The notes: a model not told the origin generated them from the sequence alone. Shown: positions 1 to 6,373, counted from the first letter of the stretch. The stretch: 8,880 nt of DNA from Candidatus Dormiibacterota bacterium (GCA_019234035.1 JAFALX010000125.1:1-8880); one strand, 5' to 3'. Program-made: numbers and translations.

Positions 1-528
1 CGCCAGGCCGAGCCCGGTGCCGCCGGCGCGGCGGCCGCCCTGGGCGGCGCCGTGCGCCTGCGCTGCGTCCTCGATGATCGTCAGCGAATGCCGCGATGCG
101 ATATGGCTCAGTGCCGTCATGTCGGCCATGAGCCCGTACAGATGGACCGGGATGATCGCGCGTGATCGTGGTCCGACGAGCCGCTCAACGGCGCGCGGGT
201 TGATCGTGAAGTCCTCGCCGATGTCCGCGAAGACTGCGACTGCGCCCTTGCGGAGGATCGCGTTCAGGGTCGCGGCGAACGTGAACGGCGTGGTGATCAC
301 CTCGTCGCCGGGGCCGACACCGGCGACCTGCAGCGCGGCCTCGAGCGCGACTGTGCCGTTGCCGACTGCGATCGCGTGCGTCGTGCCGGCCATCGTCGCG
401 CATAGCGCCTCGAAGCGCTGCACCATCGGTCCCTGTGCGAGGCGTCCGCTGCGCAGCACGTCGAGCACGAGCGTCTCGACGTCGTGGCCGAGCTGAGGCT
501 CGCTGATGCGAAGTCGTGTCGAGATCAC
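1..528 (-). CDS. DegT/DnrJ/EryC1/StrS family sugar aminotransferase, N-terminal part (runs off left edge)
   Basis: PLP-dependent enzyme expected to put an amino group on a keto sugar nucleotide, with glutamate as the usual donor in this family. The 176 visible residues are the N-terminal half of the large domain. They show the AVGNGTVALEAAL segment (about 54-66, phosphate-binding region), TTPFTF (79-84), PVHLYG (127-132) and EDAAQAHGA (153-161), in which Asp154 should pair with the PLP pyridine nitrogen and Gln157 stack on it. The Schiff-base lysine lies beyond the window edge. The GTG start at 528 overlaps the stop of the upstream glycosyltransferase (GTGA) and has an AAGGA ribosome-binding site 5 nt upstream, so the start is well supported. 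The dehydrogenase two genes upstream suggests the substrate is a 3-keto UDP-sugar. The exact sugar cannot be read from this half. The frame stays open to base 1 and nothing suggests a broken gene. Confidence 0.95.
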   Translation of the reverse strand, partial: MISTRLRISEPQLGHDVETLVLDVLRSGRLAQGPMVQRFEALCATMAGTTHAIAVGNGTVALEAALQVAGVGPGDEVITTPFTFAATLNAILRKGAVAVFADIGEDFTINPRAVERLVGPRSRAIIPVHLYGLMADMTALSHIASRHSLTIIEDAAQAHGAAQGGRRAGGTGLGLA

Positions 529-1394
529 GGCGATCCTTCGTACGACTGCAGACGCCGGCGCAGGGAGAACAGGCCGCGCGCCATGCGCACCGAATCGCCA
601 AGCGGCGACACGGTCGAGCCGGGCGTCGCTCTATAGGTGACCGGCAGCTCGACGGGCGTCACGCCGAGGCGTGCGCTCCAGACGACGATCTCGGTGCTGA
701 TGAGGAAATCACCGCAGCGCAGATGCGGGGCGATCGCGCGCGCGAGCGCAGCATCGATGAGGATCGTTCCCTGCGAATCGCGCACGCGGAGCCCGAGCAC
801 GGCGAGACGCAGCAGGCGGAACGCCTCGCTCATGGTGCGCCGCATCGCAGGGATCTGCGTGCGTGACCGGGGGTGCGCCTTGGAGCCGATTGCGAGCCGT
901 GGCCGCGGATCGATCGCGAGGAGCGCGTCGAGATCGGTGAACTCAAAGGGCAGATCGGCGGCGCTGAGCACCAGGACGTCGCCGTCCGCCACCGCGATGC
1001 CGCGGCGCAGCGCGTTGCCCATTCCCGTCTCGGACTGCGTCACCCGGACGGCGACACAATCATCAGCGGAGGTGCCGGCGAGCTGCGCGCAGACCACCGG
1101 CGACGCATCGGTCGAACCGTTCTCGACGAGGATCACCTCGGATCCTGGGAAGGCAGCCAGGCGATTGAGCAACCGTTCGACTGACGTCGCGATGACCCTC
1201 TCCTGATTGTGCACGGGCAGCACATACGAGAGCCGCGGCGCGGAGCGGGCGGGCGTGCACGAGTCGCCAAGCGACTGCGAAGCCCCGAGATCGAGAGCGA
1301 CACTGGCGCAGCCGCTCGAGGTCGAGGGGCGCAGGCCGGAGGGCGGCGACGCGTGCGCGCCCACCCGTCTCACAGCGCCGCGCTCCGCGCTCAC
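525..1394 (-). CDS. Family 2 glycosyltransferase with altered DxD motif and unusual N-terminal extension
   Basis: GT-A fold transferase, 289 residues, expected to move a sugar from a nucleotide or polyprenyl-phosphate donor during surface-glycan assembly. The GT2 core begins only at about residue 55: VLPVHN (58-63), VENGSTDAS (90-98, the usual VDDGSTD with changes), GNALRRGI (126-133) and VLSAADLPF (142-150). In the last, the metal-binding DAD of relatives reads A145-A146-D147, so the first acidic ligand is missing. The later DSQGTILID and STEIVVWSARLG segments fit the acceptor-side half. No membrane segment is evident, so it is probably cytoplasmic. The first 54 residues are Ser/Arg/Gly-rich and match no part of the fold I recognise. 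The GTG start overlaps the upstream stop (GTGA) and has GGAG 4 nt upstream. Valine codons 8 and 11 of the same frame are GTG alternatives. It could be a donor-altered or weakly active GT2. The family call is firm, the activity is not. Confidence 0.88.
   Translation of the reverse strand: MSAERGAVRRVGAHASPPSGLRPSTSSGCASVALDLGASQSLGDSCTPARSAPRLSYVLPVHNQERVIATSVERLLNRLAAFPGSEVILVENGSTDASPVVCAQLAGTSADDCVAVRVTQSETGMGNALRRGIAVADGDVLVLSAADLPFEFTDLDALLAIDPRPRLAIGSKAHPRSRTQIPAMRRTMSEAFRLLRLAVLGLRVRDSQGTILIDAALARAIAPHLRCGDFLISTEIVVWSARLGVTPVELPVTYRATPGSTVSPLGDSVRMARGLFSLRRRLQSYEGSP
534..538 (-). promoter_or_regulatory. Ribosome-binding site of the aminotransferase gene
   Basis: AAGGA on the minus strand, 5 nt before the GTG at 528. 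It lies inside the last codons of the glycosyltransferase gene and decides the GTG start. Together with the GTGA overlap it points to coupled translation. Confidence 0.6.
1262..1276. repeat. Short perfect inverted repeat inside the glycosyltransferase N-terminal extension
   Basis: AGTCGC and GCGACT separated by CAA form a 6-bp stem with a 3-nt loop. It lies in the part of the gene (about 1235-1390) whose translation does not resemble a glycosyltransferase. It may be part of a small inserted or dispersed element, but a stem this short can occur by chance in high-GC DNA. Confidence 0.35.
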
Positions 1395-2347
1395 GTCGCT
1401 CCGTCCTCAACAAGTGCAGCGACCTCATGAGCCGGCAGGATGCTGTCGCGCTCGCACGCGGCGTCGACGCGTCCATCGATGAGGTCGGCGAAATGGCGCA
1501 GCTGCAGCAGGAGCGGCTCGCCACCGTGGCGCACGAACGGGATGTCGACCACCGTCTCGGCGCGGTACGCAGGTGCCGGCCCCTCGGTGAGCGTGTGCGT
1601 GCGGTGCTGGTACACGGTGACGTCCTGACGCAGCAGGTCCACCTCGTACAAGGCCGCCGGCGTCTCGATCATCTGCGTGCGCACCTTGCGCTGGCTCGCC
1701 CGGCTGCTCGACAGCGTCGCCACCAGCGCGCCGTGAAAGTCGAGAACGCAGTCCGCGACCTCGGTCACCTCGGTGCCGGCGCGCGTGAGCGACGACGCGA
1801 CGCGCGGCGTCTGGTGCGCGTTCGTGTAGCTAAGCGTGAGGTCGATGTCGTGGATGAGCAGGTCGAAGACCACGCTCAGCGTGGTGCGCGGTGTGGTGGG
1901 CGAGTGCCGCAGCGCGACGATGTGCACCGGCCGCTCCTCGAGCATCGCCATGACCGTCGTCACCGCCGGGTTGAAGCGCTCGACGAACCCGCACATCAGC
2001 GGCACCACGCGCGACGCCGAGTCGCGGACGATCGAGCGCGACGCCTCGATGGTGGGCGCGAGCGGCTTCTCGACCAGCAGCGGCAGCCCGGCTTCGAGGA
2101 GGCCGTGCGCGTGCTCCGCATGCATGCGCGTCGGCGTGGCGATCACCGCCGCGTCGCACAGCCGGGCCGCCTCGATGTCGGCGGCGTACGTGCAGCCGTA
2201 CTTCTCGGCGAGCGACCGCCCCCGCGACGGGTCGCTGTCGATGATCAACGCGAGATCGGCCACGCCGGACTCGGCGATCACGCGCGCATGGTTGCTGCCC
2301 ATGGCACCCGCCCCGACGAGTGCCAGACGCGGCCTGACCGTGGTCAC
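1391..2347 (-). CDS. Gfo/Idh/MocA family NAD-dependent sugar-nucleotide dehydrogenase (WlbA-like)
   Basis: Cytoplasmic oxidoreductase, 318 residues, a normal length for the family. The N-terminal Rossmann domain has GAGAMG (12-17), and Asp37 (IIDSDP) at the end of the second strand suggests NAD preference. The EKP motif is at 93-95 with the expected catalytic Lys94. The segments FVERFNPAV (121-129) and DLLIHDIDL (162-170) are typical of the WlbA/WbpB-like branch, which oxidises the 3-hydroxyl of UDP-N-acetyl sugars or their uronates. His166 and Asp167/Asp169 are the probable active-site residues. With the DegT aminotransferase two genes downstream this makes a 3-oxidation plus transamination pair. 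The GTG start at 2347 is the only reasonable one in frame; no clear Shine-Dalgarno precedes it, but a strong hairpin does (2371-2402). The stop overlaps the next gene by 4 nt. The substrate is inferred from family and neighbours; another hexose derivative is possible. Confidence 0.92.
   Translation of the reverse strand: MTTVRPRLALVGAGAMGSNHARVIAESGVADLALIIDSDPSRGRSLAEKYGCTYAADIEAARLCDAAVIATPTRMHAEHAHGLLEAGLPLLVEKPLAPTIEASRSIVRDSASRVVPLMCGFVERFNPAVTTVMAMLEERPVHIVALRHSPTTPRTTLSVVFDLLIHDIDLTLSYTNAHQTPRVASSLTRAGTEVTEVADCVLDFHGALVATLSSSRASQRKVRTQMIETPAALYEVDLLRQDVTVYQHRTHTLTEGPAPAYRAETVVDIPFVRHGGEPLLLQLRHFADLIDGRVDAACERDSILPAHEVAALVEDGAT
1399..1402 (-). promoter_or_regulatory. Ribosome-binding site of the glycosyltransferase gene
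   Basis: GGAG (within GGACGGAG) lies 4 nt before the GTG at 1394. It supports the far-upstream start and so the unusual N-terminal extension, although the spacing is on the short side. Confidence 0.45.
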
Positions 2348-2370
2348 AGCACATGGTGCCGACGGCCCCG

Positions 2371-2402
2371 GCCCTCCAGGGGTGACGACCCTGTGAGAGG
2401 GC
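2371..2402 (-). promoter_or_regulatory. Bulged RNA hairpin in the flippase/dehydrogenase gap (attenuator, terminator or processing site)
   Basis: Read on the minus strand, GCCCTC pairs perfectly with GAGGGC, and inside it CAGGG pairs perfectly with CCCTG. A 3-nt bulge (TCA) sits on the 5' side and the loop is 7 nt (TCGTCAC). That gives 11 pairs, 10 or so of them in G/C-rich runs, in an 83-nt gap that is the only non-overlapping junction of the six-gene run. No T-tract follows, so it is not a classical Rho-independent terminator. It could be a partial terminator, an RNA-processing or stabilising stem, or a protein-binding site. The structure is directly visible; its role is inferred. Confidence 0.55.
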
Positions 2403-2408
2403 TGCCGC

Positions 2409-2416
2409 AGTACTTA
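2409..2416 (-). promoter_or_regulatory. AGTACT palindrome just upstream of the hairpin (possible operator)
   Basis: TAAGTACT on the minus strand contains the perfect 6-bp palindrome AGTACT. It is AT-rich against a very GC-rich background, 6 nt upstream of the hairpin and 15 nt after the flippase stop codon. A DNA-binding site or part of a larger conserved leader is possible. A single short palindrome is weak evidence. Confidence 0.25.
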
Positions 2417-2430
2417 GATGGGCGAGGGCG

Positions 2431-3753
2431 TCAGATCTCCGGCACGGGCGTGGCCGACGCGACGAGCTCGACTCCCTCGTGGGTCGCGGCGCGGCTCCGC
2501 ATCAGCGGCAGGAGCAGGATGGTCATCACGGCAACGGTCGCGATCGAGCCCACCAGCAGGCCGAGCTCGACGCGGAGGAACAGGCTGCTGCCGAGGGCTG
2601 TGACCACGACGAAGGCCGCGCCGCCCGAGACCCAGCCGGCCGCGACCTGGGCGTAGCCGCTCAGGGCGATCAGGGTCTGGCTCAGAACCTGGGCGATCAT
2701 GAAGACAGAGCAGCTCGCGGCGAGGAGCAGGAAGTCGACGCGCCCGAGCTCGAGCCCGCTGCCGAACAGTGTCTTGGTGATGAACGGGCCGAGGAGCGCG
2801 AGCCCGATGGTCGCCACGACTCCGAGCGCCGCAACGAGCAGGAGAAGCTGCACGAGCGTCCTGCGGAACTCCACGTGGTGCCCCTTCGCCGCCAGCGCCG
2901 ACAGCTTCGGCAGCAACGCGGCCTGCACTGCCTGGAAGAGAAAGATCGGCACGTACGCGACGATGCGGCTGCTGAGGAACTGACCGGGCGCCGTCTCCTC
3001 CGACGGGGAGGCGAGGAGCTTCACGGCCACCGTCCCGATGCTCAGCAGGAACTGCGTCATCACGCTGGCGACGAGCAGAAACCCGAGTGCGTTGGAGAGC
3101 TCCGACCACGCGGCCGGCGGACCGGGCTTCAGGAGACCGGTTCGCCCCGCCGCGACCAGCACGACGGCGACGAAGGACCCGAACACCAGTACGAGCCCGT
3201 ACGCGCCCGCCACGTGCACGGCGGCGAGCCCGAGGGCGACACCGAACACCACTCGGGCGACGCCCTCGAGCGCCAGCAGCGATCCGTACGGCGCGAAGCG
3301 GCCGTTCCCAGCCAGCGTTCCACGGGTGAGGAACTGCAGCGCGTACACGGCGAAACCGATCGCCAGCGCCCAGACGAACGCGCCATCGCCGTCGAACAGC
3401 CGCGTTGTGAGCACGCCCGAGGCAAGCCCCGTGGCGAGGACGAGAACGAAGGCGAGGCTGCCGCCGGCGACCGCCGCCCGGATGACCAGCGGGCGGCCGC
3501 CCTCGCCGCGGGTCCGTCGCGCCGCCAGCGCACGGCCCACCTCCTGTTCCAGGGGCAGAAAGAAGCCCGGGGCCATGACGAACAGCAGCGCCCAGAACGT
3601 GGACAGCGGGGCGTACAGCGCCTTGCCGAGCGCGTGCGAAGCGACCGAGAGGAACCCGTACTGACTCAGGCCGGAGATCACGAGCCCGACCCCGACGACG
3701 ATCGCGCCCTGGGGCAGGGGCACGCGTGCGAGCGCCCGCTGGGCCGCGTTCAC
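2431..3753 (-). CDS. Wzx/PST-type polysaccharide flippase (MOP superfamily), 12 membrane segments
   Basis: Integral membrane protein of 440 residues, expected to flip lipid-linked oligosaccharide across the cytoplasmic membrane. About 12 hydrophobic segments can be placed by eye: 16-40, 49-68, 90-116, 125-146, 158-180, 182-203, 220-246, 264-285, 298-322, 338-365, 370-394 and 397-417. The loop after the second segment reads PLEQEVGRALAARR (67-80), a basic cytoplasmic loop of the kind found in PST/Wzx exporters, and RGTLAGNGRF (144-153) follows the fourth. The length fits Wzx and is short for a 14-segment MurJ. The GTG start at 3753 overlaps the pseudokinase stop (GTGA) and has no clear Shine-Dalgarno, so translation is probably coupled. 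The short polar C-terminal tail ends in VPEI. Downstream genes make and transfer an amino sugar, which fits a repeat-unit exporter. The substrate is unknown. A lipid II flippase role is less likely but not excluded. Confidence 0.9.
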   Translation of the reverse strand: MNAAQRALARVPLPQGAIVVGVGLVISGLSQYGFLSVASHALGKALYAPLSTFWALLFVMAPGFFLPLEQEVGRALAARRTRGEGGRPLVIRAAVAGGSLAFVLVLATGLASGVLTTRLFDGDGAFVWALAIGFAVYALQFLTRGTLAGNGRFAPYGSLLALEGVARVVFGVALGLAAVHVAGAYGLVLVFGSFVAVVLVAAGRTGLLKPGPPAAWSELSNALGFLLVASVMTQFLLSIGTVAVKLLASPSEETAPGQFLSSRIVAYVPIFLFQAVQAALLPKLSALAAKGHHVEFRRTLVQLLLLVAALGVVATIGLALLGPFITKTLFGSGLELGRVDFLLLAASCSVFMIAQVLSQTLIALSGYAQVAAGWVSGGAAFVVVTALGSSLFLRVELGLLVGSIATVAVMTILLLPLMRSRAATHEGVELVASATPVPEI

Positions 3754-5066
3754 GGACAGGTGTACTGCAGCGGACGCGTGACGCTCATGGCCACGGGGGA
3801 GAGAAGTTCGAAGGTGATCGATGCGTGGCTCACCTGGCCGTTGAGCTGCCAGTGCTGCGTGATCAGGAACGATCCGTCGCGCGAGGACACCGGCAGCGCA
3901 GTGCTCCCAGTCTGCTCACCGTCGCTGCGCTGCCACCGGTACAGGATAGTGCCGGCGCCATGCACCGAGCCGGTCGCGCTGGCCACGAAGGTGCCGGTGC
4001 AGGAGCCCTGCGCCGGCTCCACGTGGAGTGACACCGGCCGGCTCACGCTCAACGCCGCCGGAGCGGGCGGCGAGGTGCCGCGAATGGCCGGCACCACAAC
4101 CCCGCCGGCGACGCCGACCGCCAGGGCGAGGACGACCAGCGCGGCACCGGTCGCCGCCACGCGCAGCGAGCGCGCCGGCGTCGTCCGGCGCTGCGCAAGG
4201 TCGCCCGGAGCGGCGCGGACGACCGGCCTGACCGCCCCGGATGCTCGCGGGGAGGCCTCCGCCGCGTCCTGCGTCCCCCGCTCGGAGCTCGGGGGAGCGG
4301 TCGCGACGGCGATGGTTCGCAGAGCACGGAGCTGCTCGGCCGCCGTCTTCCGCCAGTCCTCCCCGAGGTCACGACGTGCCGCGTCGACCAGCGCCGAGCG
4401 CATCGCGGCAGCCGTGCGGTACTGACGCTCGCGCCTCGCCGACGCGGCGCGGGCGAGCACGATGCGGAGCTGCCGCGGCAGCGTCGCGTACCTGGAGGCC
4501 GCCGAGCCTGCGGTGAGGTCGACGACGAGCCGCGCGACCGCCCTCGTGTCCGTCGCGGGCTCGGCGGGCACCTGCGGGCGCATCGCCCGGCCCACACCGA
4601 AACCGCCGACGCGGACTCGCGTCCCCTCCACGGAGATGACGCGTGGCTCGATGGCCCCGTGGACCACGCCGGCGCGATGCGCGGACGACATCGCGAGCAG
4701 CACGGCTTCGGCGATGAACAGCGTCGCGGCCAGCGGCAGCCCGTCGTCACGCTGCAGTGCCGGGGTGTGGTCCAGCGCGAGCGAGTCGGTGACAACACCC
4801 ACGTGTTCGCCGCACGAGAGCACCTCGTACACCGATGCGATCGTCGGATGGTCCAGCACCGTGGCGCGGTCCACCTCGGCGGAGAGCCGTTGCCGGAAGT
4901 CCGAGTCGGCGCCGAGTGGCGCTCCGATCACCTCGACGGCGACGTCGACACCGCTCTCCGCATGACGCGCATGCCGGACCTCGCCCGCGAGGCCTGTGCC
5001 GCTGATGTCTCCCAGCTCGTACCCCTCGAAGGCGTAGGCCGGGTGGGCCTCAGGGGTAGATCCCAC
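3750..5066 (-). CDS. Membrane-anchored Ser/Thr pseudokinase with extracytoplasmic Cys-pair domain
   Basis: A 438-residue protein with three parts. Residues 13-230 follow the Hanks-type kinase fold: glycine loop SGTGLAGEV (22-30), a probable helix-C Glu64, and the VVHGAIEP and GGFGVGR segments where HRDLKP and DFG belong. All catalytic residues are replaced: VAIK lysine by Glu45, HRD aspartate by Ala138, its lysine by Glu140, loop asparagine by Val143, DFG aspartate by Gly155. After a polar Ala/Arg-rich linker comes one membrane segment (about 303-325) preceded by RRTTPARSLR, so the C-terminus should be outside. The outer domain (330-438) has a beta-rich pattern around YRWQRSDGEQ and only two cysteines, Cys356 and Cys437, a possible disulfide. 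The GTG start at 5066 overlaps gdhA by 17 nt; longer reading would run through gdhA, and no other start precedes the fold. It probably signals by binding, perhaps to the coupled flippase. Confidence 0.82.
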   Translation of the reverse strand: MGSTPEAHPAYAFEGYELGDISGTGLAGEVRHARHAESGVDVAVEVIGAPLGADSDFRQRLSAEVDRATVLDHPTIASVYEVLSCGEHVGVVTDSLALDHTPALQRDDGLPLAATLFIAEAVLLAMSSAHRAGVVHGAIEPRVISVEGTRVRVGGFGVGRAMRPQVPAEPATDTRAVARLVVDLTAGSAASRYATLPRQLRIVLARAASARRERQYRTAAAMRSALVDAARRDLGEDWRKTAAEQLRALRTIAVATAPPSSERGTQDAAEASPRASGAVRPVVRAAPGDLAQRRTTPARSLRVAATGAALVVLALAVGVAGGVVVPAIRGTSPPAPAALSVSRPVSLHVEPAQGSCTGTFVASATGSVHGAGTILYRWQRSDGEQTGSTALPVSSRDGSFLITQHWQLNGQVSHASITFELLSPVAMSVTRPLQYTCP

Positions 5067-6321
5067 GAACGGCTGTCGCGTCGGCGACCCTCTTGACGGC
5101 GACGAGGTAGGCACCCAGGCGCAGCGACACCGTGTGGGCCTGTGCCTGCCTCCACATCTGTCCGAACGAGCGCTGCAGGATGCGCTCGAGCCGGCGGTTG
5201 ATCTCTCCTTCCTCCCAAAAGAGGGACTGCAGGTCCTGGACCCACTCGAAGTACGACACTGTGACACCACCCGCGTTCGCCAGGATGTCCGGCACGACGG
5301 TGATGCCGCGCCGCTCGAGGATGGAGTCCGCGTCAGGAGTGGTGGGCCCGTTCGCGCCCTCGACGACGAGCCGCGCCTGGATGCGTCCGGCATTCGCCGC
5401 GGTGATCTGGTTCTCCAGCGCGGCCGGCACGAGGACGTCGACAGGCAGCTCGAGCAGCTCGCGGTTGGTCACCGGGGTGGTGCCTGCGAACCTCTCGATC
5501 GTGCCGGTGTGGCTGCGGTGGGCCAGGAGCGCCGGGATGTGGATGCCGTCGGGCGAGTAGATGCCGCCTCCGAGGTCGGAGATGGCGCACACCCGGAACC
5601 CGGCCTCGTGCATCAGCTCGGCGGAGACGCTGCCGACGTTGCCGAATCCCTGCACCGCCACCGTTGCCTCGCCCGGGTCGATGCCGAGCTTCCCGCAGGC
5701 CTCGAGCGCAACGATCGTCACGCCGCGCCCGGTGGCGCTCGGGCGTCCCTCGCTGCCGCCGATGTCCAGTGGCTTGCCGGTTACCGCGGCCGGCACCGAG
5801 TAGCCGGCCTCCATCGAGATCGTGTCCATGATCCAGGCCATGATCTGGGCGCCCGTGTTGACGTCGGGTGCCGGGATGTCCGACTCGGGGCCGATGAGGA
5901 CGGTGATCTCGCTGGCGAAGCGCCGCGACAGACGCTCCAGCTCGCGGCGCGACAACGCGCGCGGGTCACAGACCACACCGCCCTTGGCGCCGCCGAACGG
6001 GATGTTGACCAGCGCGCACTTCCAGGTCATCCACATCGCCAGCGCCTTGACCTCGTCCAGGCTCGTCTCGGGATGGAAGCGCAGGCCGCCCTTTGCGGGA
6101 CCGCGCGTCGTGTTGTGCTGGACGCGATAGCCCTCGAACATCCGGACGTCGCCGGTGTCGAGCTTCACCGGAAAGCGCACGACGAGCTCGCGGCGCACCT
6201 CGCGCAACACGGCGCGCAAGCCGGGGGTCAGCTCGAGGATGTCCGCCGCGTTGTCGAACTGGCGCTGTGCGTTCAGCCAGGGGTTCTCGGCGCCTAGCGA
6301 CGGCGCCGCCGCGGTCGTCAT
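5050..6321 (-). CDS. gdhA: Glutamate dehydrogenase (Glu/Leu/Phe/Val dehydrogenase family)
   Basis: Cytoplasmic enzyme joining 2-oxoglutarate and ammonia to glutamate, or the reverse, with NAD(P)H. At 423 residues it has the length of the small hexameric type. The N-terminal dimerisation domain carries GPAKGGLRFHP (74-84, substrate-binding Lys77), WKCALVNIPFGGAKGG (100-115, Lys101 and catalytic Lys113) and PAPDVNT (150-156, catalytic Asp153). The cofactor domain has GFGNVG (225-230) and later VVEGANGPTTPDAD and DILANAGGVTVSYFEW, as in true glutamate dehydrogenases. An ATG 54 nt further upstream (6375) is in frame, but it would add an unconserved stretch and run through the divergent promoter, so the MTTAAAP start is chosen. 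No clear Shine-Dalgarno is present. The stop overlaps the pseudokinase gene, placing it at the head of the sugar operon, where it could feed glutamate to the aminotransferase. Cofactor preference is not decided. Confidence 0.95.
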   Translation of the reverse strand: MTTAAAPSLGAENPWLNAQRQFDNAADILELTPGLRAVLREVRRELVVRFPVKLDTGDVRMFEGYRVQHNTTRGPAKGGLRFHPETSLDEVKALAMWMTWKCALVNIPFGGAKGGVVCDPRALSRRELERLSRRFASEITVLIGPESDIPAPDVNTGAQIMAWIMDTISMEAGYSVPAAVTGKPLDIGGSEGRPSATGRGVTIVALEACGKLGIDPGEATVAVQGFGNVGSVSAELMHEAGFRVCAISDLGGGIYSPDGIHIPALLAHRSHTGTIERFAGTTPVTNRELLELPVDVLVPAALENQITAANAGRIQARLVVEGANGPTTPDADSILERRGITVVPDILANAGGVTVSYFEWVQDLQSLFWEEGEINRRLERILQRSFGQMWRQAQAHTVSLRLGAYLVAVKRVADATAVRGIYP

Positions 6322-6331
6322 TCGGGATTCG

Positions 6332-6337
6332 AGCCTA
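6332..6337 (-). promoter_or_regulatory. Possible -10 element for gdhA and the operon
   Basis: TAGGCT on the minus strand lies 10 nt before the gdhA ATG, which would leave a 5' leader of only about 3-4 nt. The alternative is TATACG, the minus-strand reading of the GTATAC palindrome at 6361-6366, giving a leader of about 33 nt. No good -35 box is seen for either. One of the two should serve, because the operon has no other upstream space. Confidence 0.25.
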
Positions 6338-6361
6338 CCAGGCCCCGGGAGGCCCTGACCG

Positions 6362-6367
6362 TATACT
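6362..6367 (+). promoter_or_regulatory. -10 element of a probable leaderless promoter for the rhodanese gene
   Basis: TATACT matches the TATAAT consensus at 5 of 6 positions, stands out in very GC-rich DNA, and ends 6 nt before the ATG at 6374. Transcription would start at or next to the A of the start codon, and there is no Shine-Dalgarno. No convincing -35 box is present. It forms part of the palindrome GTATAC and so may be shared with the divergent gdhA operon. Confidence 0.5.
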
Positions 6368-6373
6368 CGGGCC

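Noticed and set aside
595..608. TCGCC/GGCGA inverted repeat sharing the 10-base core TCGCCAAGCG with 1264-1273
   Set aside because: Both copies encode Leu-Gly-Asp-Ser in the same reading frame of the same gene and the match stops after about 10 bases, so chance and codon choice explain it.
2371..2402. Classical Rho-independent terminator after the flippase gene
   Set aside because: The stem is strong but is followed by GC-rich sequence with no T-run, so the intrinsic-terminator label is not supported.
1427..2656. Plus-strand open frame of 409 codons opposite the dehydrogenase
   Set aside because: Arg/His/Val-rich shadow frame with no recognisable domain, crossing the dehydrogenase and the intergenic hairpin.
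2479..4425. Long plus-strand open frame of 648 codons, with smaller ones nearby
   Set aside because: It runs antisense to the flippase and pseudokinase genes, and its product is a Glu/Arg/Gln/His-rich string without motifs, as expected from the complement of high-GC codons. The minus-strand products have clear families.
5067..5393. Upstream extension of the pseudokinase to an ATG at 5393, adding 109 residues
   Set aside because: It lies wholly inside gdhA in another frame and is Ser/Arg-rich without structure. The kinase fold begins right after the GTG at 5066.
5134..6297. Plus-strand open frame of 387 codons opposite gdhA
   Set aside because: Antisense shadow of a highly conserved enzyme gene; composition is that of reverse-complement codons.
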